From a bacterium (GTDB lineage: Bacteria > Ratteibacteria > UBA8468 > B48-G9 > JAFGKM01), in the NCBI GenBank assembly GCA_029548585.1, contig JAKPNC010000134.1, positions 1 to 15,298 of the forward strand: 15,298 nucleotides of DNA, written 5' to 3'. The translations under genes and the position numbers were made by a program. Below the pieces are notes generated by a model that was not told the origin of the DNA, did not search any database, and saw nothing but the letters and a program-made list of their open reading frames with translations. Shown one piece after another: positions 7,720-15,198 of this stretch (the first letter of the stretch is position 1; every line of letters starts with the position of its first letter).

Positions 7720-8455
7720 AACCAATATGAAACTGTCGGTTATAATACCGGTATTCAATGAGGAAAAAACGATTATCGAGATTCTTCGGCGGGTGCAAAA
7801 TGTGCCCGTGGAAAAAGAAATTATCATTGTTGACGACGGCAGCACCGACGGGACAAGGGAAATATTGGAAGGATACTTTTCTTCCCATTCCAGGATGCTG
7901 CCCTTTGAGGAGAAGAAAAAACCGGGCCAGGCAGATGTCAGTCTTGTTTTAAAGGATAAAAACGAGGGTAAGGGATCGGCCATAAGGGAAGGGTTGAAAC
8001 ATGTTACCGGGAACGTGGTAGTCATACAGGACGGGGACCTCGAGTACGATCCAATGGACTGGATGAAGATGCTGAAGCTCATGGAGGAAAAGGGGGCTTC
8101 CGTCGTTTACGGTTCCAGGATTCTTGGAAAGGGCCGCAAGTCATCTTTTGCCTTCTATTTCGGCGGAAGGCTTCTATCCTTTTTAACTAACCTTCTTTAC
8201 GGCTCAGGGATTACCGATGAGCCCACATGCTACAAGATGTTCAGGACAGATGTTATAAAATCGATAAGGCTTGAATCCATGGGATTCGAGTTTTGCCCGG
8301 AAGTCACTTCCAGGGTACTCAGGAAGGGATACCGGATATTCGAGGTGCCCATAAAGTATGAACCCAGGATGATAAGTGAAGGGAAGAAAATAAGGTGGAA
8401 GGATGGGGTGATTGCCATAAAGATACTATTAAAGAACAGGTTCAGAAATGATTAA
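7712..8455 (+). CDS. DPM1-like GT2 glycosyltransferase (polyprenyl-phosphate sugar synthase type)
   Basis: This 247-residue GT-A enzyme is of the dolichol-phosphate-mannose-synthase-like subgroup of GT2. It starts with SVIIPVFNEEKTI (9-21), then IIIVDDGSTDGT (37-48), NEGKGSAIREGL (84-95, a hallmark of DPM/DPG synthases) and the metal-binding QDGDLEYDP (106-114). It also has the YGSR (133-136) and CYKMFR (173-178) blocks of this group. Such enzymes usually load a sugar from a nucleotide onto a polyprenyl phosphate for a GT-C transferase. It lacks clear C-terminal membrane helices, like the soluble or monotopic members. It overlaps the upstream GT-C gene by 8 bp, which supports a functional pair. 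An alternative start at 7727 (MKLSV...) would drop five residues; neither start has a strong ribosome-binding site. Confidence 0.9.
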   Translation: MSKTNMKLSVIIPVFNEEKTIIEILRRVQNVPVEKEIIIVDDGSTDGTREILEGYFSSHSRMLPFEEKKKPGQADVSLVLKDKNEGKGSAIREGLKHVTGNVVVIQDGDLEYDPMDWMKMLKLMEEKGASVVYGSRILGKGRKSSFAFYFGGRLLSFLTNLLYGSGITDEPTCYKMFRTDVIKSIRLESMGFEFCPEVTSRVLRKGYRIFEVPIKYEPRMISEGKKIRWKDGVIAIKILLKNRFRND

Positions 8456-9242
8456 ATGCCCGTTGTGCGAAGGCAAGAGCCGCAAATACTGGAGTGACAG
8501 GCTGTACAAGGTTTACAGGTGCGATTCCTGTCTTCTGTCTTTTATCTCTCCCGTTCCGGCGGACCAGGAATCAATATACGGAAAAGAGTATTTTACAAGG
8601 TGGTACATAGAAAGGTATTCCGCGAGAAAGGCTTACACGAGAAGGATAATCTCCCCCATATTTAAAAATGCACGTAAAGGAGGAAGATTGCTTGATGTCG
8701 GTTGCGGCATAGGAATACTTCTGGAGGTTGCAGGGGAAGCAGGCTTTGAAGCTTACGGGCAGGATACATCCGGTTTTGCCGTTGGTTATACGTTAAAAAA
8801 AGGCTTGAGGGCTTTCCCCGGACAGTTGGATGAGGCCGGGTTTTCTCCGTGCTCGTTCGACATTGTAACGATCTTTGACGTAATAGCGCATATTCCGGAT
8901 CCTGCAGCCTGCCTTGAAACCTGCTCCAGGCTTTTGAAACCCGGCGGGATACTGGCTGTGAAGACACCCCTGCATGCAGGGCGTCTCTTTGCAATTTCAG
9001 AAGCTCTTTCTTTTACTGGCAAAGGCAGGAGCCTTCTTCACCTGCCTGCCCAGATATTCCACTTTTGCCCCGAAACCTTCATGGTTATATCAGGAAAACT
9101 CGGGCTTGAGACGGTCAGAGGCTTTTGCGTAAGGGAGCCAGGCTTTATTGATTCGAAAGACTTCAAGGTTTCCGCTTTAGCCATGTTGGAGAGGCTGCTT
9201 TCGGGCAGGAGCAGCATTATCATAATGAAGAAAAGGAAATGA
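8448..9242 (+). CDS. Class I SAM-dependent methyltransferase with N-terminal zinc ribbon
   Basis: This 264-residue protein begins with a likely four-cysteine zinc ribbon, Cys4-x2-Cys7 and Cys25-x2-Cys28, followed by the YGKEYF segment (44-49) common in this methyltransferase type. A Rossmann methyltransferase domain comes next, with SAM motif I LLDVGCGIGILL (81-92), an acidic residue at the end of beta 2 (Asp106), motif FDVIAHIPDP (143-152) and LLKPGGILAVKTP (162-174). Members of this zinc-ribbon family in polysaccharide loci often methylate sugar hydroxyls or act on nucleotide-sugar or lipid-linked sugars, so O- or C-methylation of a sugar is the probable role (inference). It overlaps the preceding GT2 by 8 bp and the following GT-C gene by the ATGA at 9239-9242. 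Confidence 0.88.
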   Translation: MIKCPLCEGKSRKYWSDRLYKVYRCDSCLLSFISPVPADQESIYGKEYFTRWYIERYSARKAYTRRIISPIFKNARKGGRLLDVGCGIGILLEVAGEAGFEAYGQDTSGFAVGYTLKKGLRAFPGQLDEAGFSPCSFDIVTIFDVIAHIPDPAACLETCSRLLKPGGILAVKTPLHAGRLFAISEALSFTGKGRSLLHLPAQIFHFCPETFMVISGKLGLETVRGFCVREPGFIDSKDFKVSALAMLERLLSGRSSIIIMKKRK

Positions 9243-10747
9243 AAAAAAACAGGTTTCTTCCGCTTTTCCTTCTGATAGGATTTGCAGCTTTTCTCAGGAT
9301 ATACGGGATTTCATCGAAAAGTTTCTGGTGTGACGAGTTTCTCGCCCTTTCCCTGGCGAGGCTTTCACCCGGAAAGATGGCGGGATGGGTATTGTCTAAA
9401 GACGCCCATCCTCCGCTTTTCTACTGGATTGTCAGGCTTATCTCCCTTTTTACCTGGAGCGAAGGCGGAATGAGGATCGTTTCAGCTCTCTTCGGGACAG
9501 GATCGGTTGCCGTTTTCTGGGTAATCCTTAAAAGTTTTTTTCGAAAGAAGATCCTTTTTTTGCCGCTGGTTCTGCTTACTCTTTCCCCGGCTGCGATACT
9601 CTGGTCTCAGACGGTTAAGTCGTACAGCATGCTGACCTTTTTTTCTCTTCTTTCGGTCTACTTTTTTCTTTCTTTTCTTATGGATGGCAAGAGGATACAG
9701 GCAGTTGTATGGGTGATCACAACGCTGGTTATCCTATACCTGCATAATTATGGCGCCATTGTTTTTGCCGCTCAGGTTATCACTTTGGTCTCATTGGGCA
9801 GAAAAGGCAATATAAAGAGGATGATCCCGCCTTTTTTGATTATAATGGTATCTTACCTGCCTTATCTGGCCGGCCCCATTTATTCACAGTTTTCCTTCGC
9901 CCGGGGAGCGACCCACACGGTTACGAATCCCTTCCTGCGCCTTTCCTACGCTTTTTTCTATTTCGTTTTCGGTGAAACCCTGAATCCTCTCTGTTTTTCC
10001 ATTGTCATTCCGGGACTACTTATCTTCGCCTTCTTTTTCATTAAAGGTATTTCCGGGGCCGGAAGTTGCCTGCTGACACGGTTTTCCTGTTTTGCCGCGG
10101 CGGTTGGAGCCTTCCTCTTTTTTCCCGTACGGTCCACCATACCCCAGAACGTCGTACATTTGCATCCCTTCCTTCTCGTTGTGGCGGCTTCAGGGGTTGA
10201 CCGTTTGAACAACTGCCGATTGAAGCATGTTTTTTCAGCCCTGATGATCCTTTCCGTACTCCCTCCTGTATGGTTCTACTACAGGGGAGACAGCCTCCAT
10301 TACCACGATGTGAGCAAGCTTGTGCCTTACAGGGAAATATGCCGAATGATGGAATCCGAAGGGAAGCCGGGAGAGGCCGTAATATTCACCGAACCCAGGG
10401 ATAAGAGATTCTCGGAATATTTCGGGCCATACTCTCCCTGGGACTGGTATTACAGGAAGGGCGCCATGCCCCTTATCGAGATGAGCCCGGAAAGCTTGCA
10501 GGATAAGGCAGAGCTGATGGAGAGCATATCCCGAACGTATAAGGGGTTCTGGCTCCTGTTAAATTACGGCCTTGCAGGGGAGGAGTGGAATGAATGTATA
10601 AAGAATTTCTTTTTGAGAGGTAAATCTGTTAAAATAAAAGAAGTTAAACTGCTTGAAAACTACTCGTTTCTCGATCTGCTCAGGGGAAAGGGAAAGAGAA
10701 AATATTATTTCATGGAGATTTATCATGTTGAAAAATCCAAAAAATAG
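9239..10747 (+). CDS. GT39/PMT-like GT-C membrane glycosyltransferase
   Basis: This 502-residue polytopic membrane protein belongs to the dolichyl/polyprenyl-phosphate-mannose transferase-like clan. The N-terminal helix (about 5-22) is followed by SFWCDEFLAL, with the conserved catalytic acidic pair Asp32/Glu33. Then come AHPPLFYWI (56-64), the HPPL-Y motif of this clan, and WSQTVKSYS (122-130), where related proteins have an aromatic- and Arg/Lys-rich block. LHNYGA (168-173) is another family marker. Many hydrophobic segments run to about residue 345. The last ~150 residues are hydrophilic and probably form an extracytoplasmic domain. It should transfer a sugar from a lipid-phosphate donor outside the cytoplasm. 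The start overlaps the methyltransferase stop in ATGA; AAGGAA lies immediately upstream. Its 3' end overlaps the next gene by 23 bp. Confidence 0.85.
   Translation: MKKNRFLPLFLLIGFAAFLRIYGISSKSFWCDEFLALSLARLSPGKMAGWVLSKDAHPPLFYWIVRLISLFTWSEGGMRIVSALFGTGSVAVFWVILKSFFRKKILFLPLVLLTLSPAAILWSQTVKSYSMLTFFSLLSVYFFLSFLMDGKRIQAVVWVITTLVILYLHNYGAIVFAAQVITLVSLGRKGNIKRMIPPFLIIMVSYLPYLAGPIYSQFSFARGATHTVTNPFLRLSYAFFYFVFGETLNPLCFSIVIPGLLIFAFFFIKGISGAGSCLLTRFSCFAAAVGAFLFFPVRSTIPQNVVHLHPFLLVVAASGVDRLNNCRLKHVFSALMILSVLPPVWFYYRGDSLHYHDVSKLVPYREICRMMESEGKPGEAVIFTEPRDKRFSEYFGPYSPWDWYYRKGAMPLIEMSPESLQDKAELMESISRTYKGFWLLLNYGLAGEEWNECIKNFFLRGKSVKIKEVKLLENYSFLDLLRGKGKRKYYFMEIYHVEKSKK
10714..10717 (+). promoter_or_regulatory. 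Ribosome-binding site (GGAG) that decides the SDR start at 10725
   Basis: GGAG lies 7 bases before the ATG at 10725, inside the end of the upstream GT-C gene. It places the start of the epimerase-like SDR just before its basic N-terminus and GGAGFIG loop. The alternative upstream ATG at 10653 would overlap the GT-C gene by 95 bases and add 24 residues that do not resemble an SDR. Confidence 0.6.
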
Positions 10748-11786
10748 GAAGAGAAAGATATTGGTTACCGGAGGGGCAGGGTTCATAGGGGTCAACCTGG
10801 CAAACAGGCTCCTCGATAATAAGAACAACCAGGTCATCGTCTATGACAATCTTTCAAGAAAGGGAGTGGAAAACAACCTGGAATTTCTCCTTTCCCGCAA
10901 GGATGGGAACCTGAAATTCGTCAGGGGGGATGTGCTGGATTACAAAAAGCTCAGGGAGACGGCAAAGGGATGTGATGAAATATATCATCTTGCCGCCCAG
11001 GTTGCTGTGACAAAATCGGTGGAAGACCCGGTAGGGGATTTCAAGATAAACGCCGAAGGCACCCTTTATACCCTTGAGGCTGCAAGAAAGGCATCTCCGG
11101 GCGCCGTTTTTATTTTTGCATCAACCAACAAGGTTTACGGGGAACTTCTGCATCTTAGACTGAAAAAGGGCAGGATGAGATATTCCCTTCAGGAGAAAAA
11201 AAACGGCATTTCCGAGACGGAAAACCTAGATTTCCATTCCCCCTATGGGGTTTCAAAAGGGGTTGCAGACCAGTATGTAAGGGATTACCACAGGATTTAC
11301 GGGTTGAAGACTGTCGTATTCAGGCAGTCGTGCATTTACGGTGAACACCAGTATGGAAACGAGGACCAGGGATGGGTTGCCCATTTTATAATCAAGAGTC
11401 TTCTGGGAAGCAGGCTTAACATTTACGGCGACGGTAAGCAGATAAGGGACCTGCTGGAGGTAAGCGACCTTGTCAGGGCCTACGGGCTGGCTGCCGGGAA
11501 GATTGAAAAGTCGGCGGGAGAAATCTACAATATCGGGGGAGGGCCTGATAATACCTTCTCCCTTCTCGAATTCTTATCGTTTCTCGGAAAAAGTCTCAAA
11601 ATGGAGATCGGGTATTCCTTCTCGGAATGGAGGCCGGGCGACCAGAAAGTCTTTATAAGCGACAATTCAAAGCTTTGCAGGGAACTCGGTTGGAAGCCGC
11701 TTATCTCCAAAAAGGAAGGAGTTGAAAAACTTACGGGCTGGATATGGAACAACATTAACCTGATAAGAAAGGTACACGGGAAATGA
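10725..11786 (+). CDS. Extended SDR epimerase, CDP-paratose 2-epimerase (TyvE/RfbE)-like
   Basis: This 353-residue NAD-dependent nucleotide-sugar epimerase/dehydratase has the N-terminal NAD loop VTGGAGFIG (14-22). The active site has Thr in ASTNKVYG (132-139) and the Tyr174-x3-Lys178 pair in SPYGVSKG. The segment FRQSCIYGEHQYG (199-211) followed by NEDQGWVAHF (212-221) is, from memory, characteristic of the CDP-paratose/tyvelose 2-epimerase subgroup. IYGDGKQIRD (233-242) and YNIGGGPDNT (268-277) are general SDR sugar-epimerase blocks. No CDP-glucose pathway genes (cytidylyltransferase, 4,6-dehydratase) are in the window, so the true substrate may be another nucleotide sugar. I chose ATG 10725 over 10653 because of the GGAG at 10714-10717. 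It overlaps the upstream GT-C gene by 23 bp and is followed one base later by ugd. Confidence 0.8.
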   Translation: MLKNPKNRKRKILVTGGAGFIGVNLANRLLDNKNNQVIVYDNLSRKGVENNLEFLLSRKDGNLKFVRGDVLDYKKLRETAKGCDEIYHLAAQVAVTKSVEDPVGDFKINAEGTLYTLEAARKASPGAVFIFASTNKVYGELLHLRLKKGRMRYSLQEKKNGISETENLDFHSPYGVSKGVADQYVRDYHRIYGLKTVVFRQSCIYGEHQYGNEDQGWVAHFIIKSLLGSRLNIYGDGKQIRDLLEVSDLVRAYGLAAGKIEKSAGEIYNIGGGPDNTFSLLEFLSFLGKSLKMEIGYSFSEWRPGDQKVFISDNSKLCRELGWKPLISKKEGVEKLTGWIWNNINLIRKVHGK

Positions 11787-11787
11787 A

Positions 11788-13113
11788 ATGAAAAAAATAG
11801 GCGTTGTCGGGGCAGGACACGTGGGGCTGGTTACTGCAGGCTGTTTTGCCAGTATGGGCCACTCTGTGATATGTGCCGACAATGATTCGGCAAAGATCTC
11901 CCAGATAAGGGATTTCAGGATGCCGTTTTACGAACCGGGACTTGAAGATCTCGTAAGGCAGACAGTGGGATGCGGCCGCCTGTCGTTCACCACCTCCATA
12001 AGCGAGCTCGCGCTCGGCAGCGAGGTAATCTTCATAGCCGTTGGAACTCCGCCCGCAGACGGAGGCGGCGCCGACCTGTCTTACGTGGAGAACGTGACGG
12101 TAGAGATAGCAAGGGCCCTTGTTGACACGGAGAGAAAGCATGGAGATCCCGTTTACAGGCTGATAGTGGAAAAAAGCACGGTGCCGGTTCTCACGGGAGA
12201 ATGGGTAAAGCGAACCCTTGCCCTTCTTGCGCCCACGGGCATAGAATTCGATGTTGCCGCAAATCCTGAGTTCCTCCGTGAGGGTAACGCGATAGCCGAT
12301 TTCATGAATCCCGACAGGATAGTTGTGGGAGTTGAGAGCGATCGGGCGAAAAGGATCTTCGAGGAGATATATTCTCCCATGGAAGCTCCGATTGTCGTTA
12401 CCGATGTCAAGAGCGCGGAGATTATCAAGCATGCCTCAAACTCCTTCCTTGCTCTTAAGATTTCCTACATAAACGCCATATCCAGGATATGCGAGAAGGT
12501 GGGAGCCGATATCTCCAAAGTGTCAGAAGGAATGGGTTACGACAGGCGTATAGGGAAAGATTTCCTTGATGCCGGAATCGGGTGGGGGGGGTCGTGTTTT
12601 CCGAAGGATGTCTCCGCATTCATAAAGATTGCGGAAGACCTGGGCTGTCCGTTCAACCTTTTGAAGGAGGTTGAACGGATTAACAGGGAACAGAGGCTGC
12701 TGGTCCTGAGGAAGGCAAGGGACCTTCTCTGGAATCTCAGGGGAAAGCCTGTTTCTGTCTACGGTCTTTCTTTTAAGCCTGATACCGACGATATCAGGCA
12801 ATCCCCTGCGGTGGAGATAGTTCGCCTTCTGCTTGCAGAGGGAGCCAGGGTAAGGTGTTACGATCCGCAGGCAATGGAGAATGTCAGAAGAGAACTGCCG
12901 GACGCAACCTGCTGTGACGATCCCTACGAGGCGGCGAGGAATTCGTCCCTCCTGATATTCCTGACGGCCTGGAAGGAGTTTGAATCCCTCGATTTCGGCA
13001 GGATCAAAAATCTGGTATCCATGCCTTACATTATAGACGGCAGGAATTTTCTCAATGCTGCCGAACTTGAAAAATACGGATTCATATACAGGGGAATAGG
13101 GAAAAACACATAA
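11788..13113 (+). CDS. ugd: UDP-glucose 6-dehydrogenase
   Basis: This 441-residue NAD-dependent enzyme oxidises UDP-glucose to UDP-glucuronate in two steps. The N-terminal Rossmann domain has IGVVGAGHVGLVTAGCFA (4-21) with Asp31 at the end of the second strand for NAD ribose binding. It then has FIAVGTPP (82-89), EKSTVPV (128-134) and NPEFLREGNAI (159-169), with Glu161 and Glu165 in the expected positions. The middle domain carries EIIKHASNSF (211-220) with the expected Lys214. The catalytic thiol is Cys270 in GWGGSCFPKD. The C-terminal domain has YGLSFKPDTDDIRQSPA. Length is normal and all catalytic residues are present. Its product feeds the UDP-glucuronate decarboxylase encoded directly downstream. 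The start lies one base after the previous stop. A run of eight G (12584-12591) falls in the codons just before the catalytic Cys. Confidence 0.97.
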   Translation: MKKIGVVGAGHVGLVTAGCFASMGHSVICADNDSAKISQIRDFRMPFYEPGLEDLVRQTVGCGRLSFTTSISELALGSEVIFIAVGTPPADGGGADLSYVENVTVEIARALVDTERKHGDPVYRLIVEKSTVPVLTGEWVKRTLALLAPTGIEFDVAANPEFLREGNAIADFMNPDRIVVGVESDRAKRIFEEIYSPMEAPIVVTDVKSAEIIKHASNSFLALKISYINAISRICEKVGADISKVSEGMGYDRRIGKDFLDAGIGWGGSCFPKDVSAFIKIAEDLGCPFNLLKEVERINREQRLLVLRKARDLLWNLRGKPVSVYGLSFKPDTDDIRQSPAVEIVRLLLAEGARVRCYDPQAMENVRRELPDATCCDDPYEAARNSSLLIFLTAWKEFESLDFGRIKNLVSMPYIIDGRNFLNAAELEKYGFIYRGIGKNT

Positions 13114-13114
13114 C

Positions 13115-14086
13115 ATGGAAAAGAAAAAAGTTTTCATAAGCGGAGGCGCGGGTTTCATAGGGAGTTTTCTCTGCGGACATTATCTTGGCAAAGGATGCGA
13201 TGTCTGGTGCATGGACAACCTTATAACGGGCAGCATGAATAACATATCCGCTCATCTTGATAATCCGGGGTTTCATTTTCTCAAGGAAGACGTGGTATGC
13301 CTTGATCCCGAAAAGCTACCGGGAGATTTTGGATACGTTTTCCATCTTGCAAGCCCTGCTTCGCCGCCGGATTATTTCATGTATCCCATGGAAACCCTCA
13401 GGGTTAACTCACAGGGCACTGAGAAATGTCTCATGCTGGCCCTTCGTTGCAAGGCGAAATTCCTTTACACCTCAACCTCAGAGGTATACGGGGATCCCCT
13501 TATTCCCGTGCAGAACGAGGAATATTGGGGAAACGTGAACCCGATCGGAGTACGCTCGGTTTACGATGAAGGAAAGAGGTACGGCGAGGCGGTTGTCATG
13601 GCCTATAACAGGAAGTACGGGCTTGACACTCACCTCGTGCGCATATTCAATACATACGGCCCCCGCATGAGGCTGAAGGACGGAAGGGTGGTTCCAAACT
13701 TCATATACCAGGCCCTCAGCGGCAGGCCTTTCACCATTTATGGAGACGGGATGCAGACCAGGAGCTTCTGCTACGTGGAAGATCTTCTTAAAGGACTGAC
13801 GCTTCTCGTGGAAAAGGATTACCATTTTCCTGTGAACCTGGGAAATCCCGGAGAATTTACCATCATGGAGCTCGCGGGACTCGTAGATAAGATCTTTGGC
13901 AGGAAATCCGGGATAAAGCATATGCCTGCCCTTGAAGATGACCCGAAAAGGAGAAAGCCTGACATAAGCAGGGCGAAACATCTCCTGGGATGGCAGCCGG
14001 AGATTCCACTCGAGGAAGGGCTTAGAAGGACGATAGATTATTTCATGGCGGGATTTATGAAACCTGGCTCTGGGGAGATCACATGA
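13115..14086 (+). CDS. uxs: UDP-glucuronate decarboxylase (UDP-xylose synthase)
   Basis: This 323-residue extended SDR converts UDP-glucuronate to UDP-xylose with catalytic NAD. The N-terminus has ISGGAGFIGSFL (8-19). The UXS hallmarks are present: HLASPASPPDY (77-87), TSTSEVYGDP (119-128), the NPIGVRSVYDEGKR block (142-155) with catalytic Tyr150 and Lys154, and IFNTYGPRM. IYGDGMQTRSF and a C-terminal DDPKRRKPDIS substrate-binding segment complete the match. Length is typical of a stand-alone bacterial UXS, without the formyltransferase domain of ArnA. It lies one base after ugd, so the two form a UDP-glucose to UDP-xylose pathway. The product could be a direct pentose donor. The gene overlaps the next by the ATGA at 14083-14086. 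Confidence 0.94.
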   Translation: MEKKKVFISGGAGFIGSFLCGHYLGKGCDVWCMDNLITGSMNNISAHLDNPGFHFLKEDVVCLDPEKLPGDFGYVFHLASPASPPDYFMYPMETLRVNSQGTEKCLMLALRCKAKFLYTSTSEVYGDPLIPVQNEEYWGNVNPIGVRSVYDEGKRYGEAVVMAYNRKYGLDTHLVRIFNTYGPRMRLKDGRVVPNFIYQALSGRPFTIYGDGMQTRSFCYVEDLLKGLTLLVEKDYHFPVNLGNPGEFTIMELAGLVDKIFGRKSGIKHMPALEDDPKRRKPDISRAKHLLGWQPEIPLEEGLRRTIDYFMAGFMKPGSGEIT

Positions 14087-15198
14087 AAAAGGTGCTCGTT
14101 ACGGGGGGAGCCGGCTTCATAGGCAGCCATGTTGTCGACAGTCTTATCAGAAAAGGATACAGGGTTACGGTTTTTGACAACCTTGAAAAGCAGGTTCATC
14201 CCGGAGGACTGCCCGACTATTATAACCTTAAGGCGGAGTTTATCAGGGGAGATGTCAGGAAGAAGCGGCAGTTGAGGGATGCGGTTAAAGAGTGCGACGC
14301 GATAATACACCTTGCCGCGGCAGTCGGCGTGGGCCAGTCCCAGTACATGATCTCGAAGTATGTTGAAAGCAACATACAGGGAACCGCCAACCTTCTTGAC
14401 ATCCTGGTCAATACAAAGCACCGGGTAAGGAAGCTTGTAGTGGCTTCATCAATGAGCATATACGGGGAAGGGCTCTACTCTTGCGGAAAATGCGGGAAGG
14501 TCAAACCTCCCCTCAGGGAATTTTCCGGATCCGGGACAGGATCATGGGAGCCTGAATGTCCCTGCTGCAAGGGTAAGCTGTCGCCTGTTCCCACGAATGA
14601 AGATACACCGCTTGTTTCCAATTCCATATATGCAGTTTCGAAGAAAGAGCAGGAGGAAATGTCCCTGCTCATAGGCAGGACATACGGGATTCCTGTCACC
14701 GCCCTGAGGTTTTTCAACGTTTACGGGCCAAGGCAGTCCCTGTCAAATCCGTACACGGGCGTTGCTGCCATATTTTTAAGCAGGATAAAGAATGGAAACC
14801 CGCCTGTCATATACGAGGACGGCCTTCAAACAAGGGATTTCATATGGGTGGAGGACATTGCGGATGCATGTATCCTTTCGATGGAAAAGGAGGAGGCAGA
14901 TTACAGGGTTTACAATGTCGGTTCAGGCAGGCCTGTTTCGATTCTTGAAATAGCCGGGACCCTCATAAATCTTCTCAGTGTGAAAGGGATAAGCCCCGAG
15001 GTTACATTTACTTTCAGGAAAGGGGACGTGCGCCACTGTTTCTCGGATACGTCCAGGATAAGGAACGAGCTTGGATTCGAGCCTTCCGTCTCTTTCGGGG
15101 AAGGGATGAAAAGGCTGATCACCTGGTCCCGAAAGGCTGTATCCGAGGACAGGTTTCTGAAAGCCTCTTCCGAGCTTAAAAAGAGGGGTCTCATATGA
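14083..15198 (+). CDS. dTDP-L-rhamnose 4-epimerase-like SDR with inserted zinc ribbon (WbiB-like)
   Basis: This 371-residue extended SDR has VTGGAGFIGSHVVD (6-19), HLAAAVGVGQSQY (76-88), ASSMSIYGEG (121-130), the Tyr183-x3-Lys187 active-site pair in SIYAVSKKEQ, and ALRFFNVYGPRQ. Between the SSMSIYGEG strand and the catalytic Tyr sits an insert with Cys134-x2-Cys137 and Cys159-x2-Cys162 (CGKCG ... CPCC), a probable zinc ribbon. This arrangement and SNPYTGVAAIF match my memory of WbiB-type dTDP-L-rhamnose 4-epimerases, which make dTDP-6-deoxy-L-talose. The rmlABCD genes that would supply dTDP-L-rhamnose are not in the window. A strong GGGGAG at 14072-14077 supports the start, which overlaps the uxs stop. 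Substrate assignment is from family resemblance only. Confidence 0.85.
   Translation: MKKVLVTGGAGFIGSHVVDSLIRKGYRVTVFDNLEKQVHPGGLPDYYNLKAEFIRGDVRKKRQLRDAVKECDAIIHLAAAVGVGQSQYMISKYVESNIQGTANLLDILVNTKHRVRKLVVASSMSIYGEGLYSCGKCGKVKPPLREFSGSGTGSWEPECPCCKGKLSPVPTNEDTPLVSNSIYAVSKKEQEEMSLLIGRTYGIPVTALRFFNVYGPRQSLSNPYTGVAAIFLSRIKNGNPPVIYEDGLQTRDFIWVEDIADACILSMEKEEADYRVYNVGSGRPVSILEIAGTLINLLSVKGISPEVTFTFRKGDVRHCFSDTSRIRNELGFEPSVSFGEGMKRLITWSRKAVSEDRFLKASSELKKRGLI

Noticed and set aside
7459..8082. 207-codon open frame on the - strand opposite the GT-C/GT2 junction
   Set aside because: It spans two well-supported + strand genes and has no family resemblance.
10653..10724. Earlier ATG at 10653 as the start of the SDR gene
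   Set aside because: It would overlap the GT-C gene by 95 bases and add 24 non-SDR residues; ATG 10725 has GGAG seven bases upstream and places the NAD loop normally.
11755..12432. 225-codon open frame on the - strand opposite ugd
   Set aside because: It lies opposite a convincing ugd, shows no recognisable motif, and long antisense frames are common in GC-richer genes.
12523..13158. 211-codon open frame on the - strand opposite the ugd 3' half
   Set aside because: It is a shadow of ugd with no domain signature or plausible ribosome-binding site.
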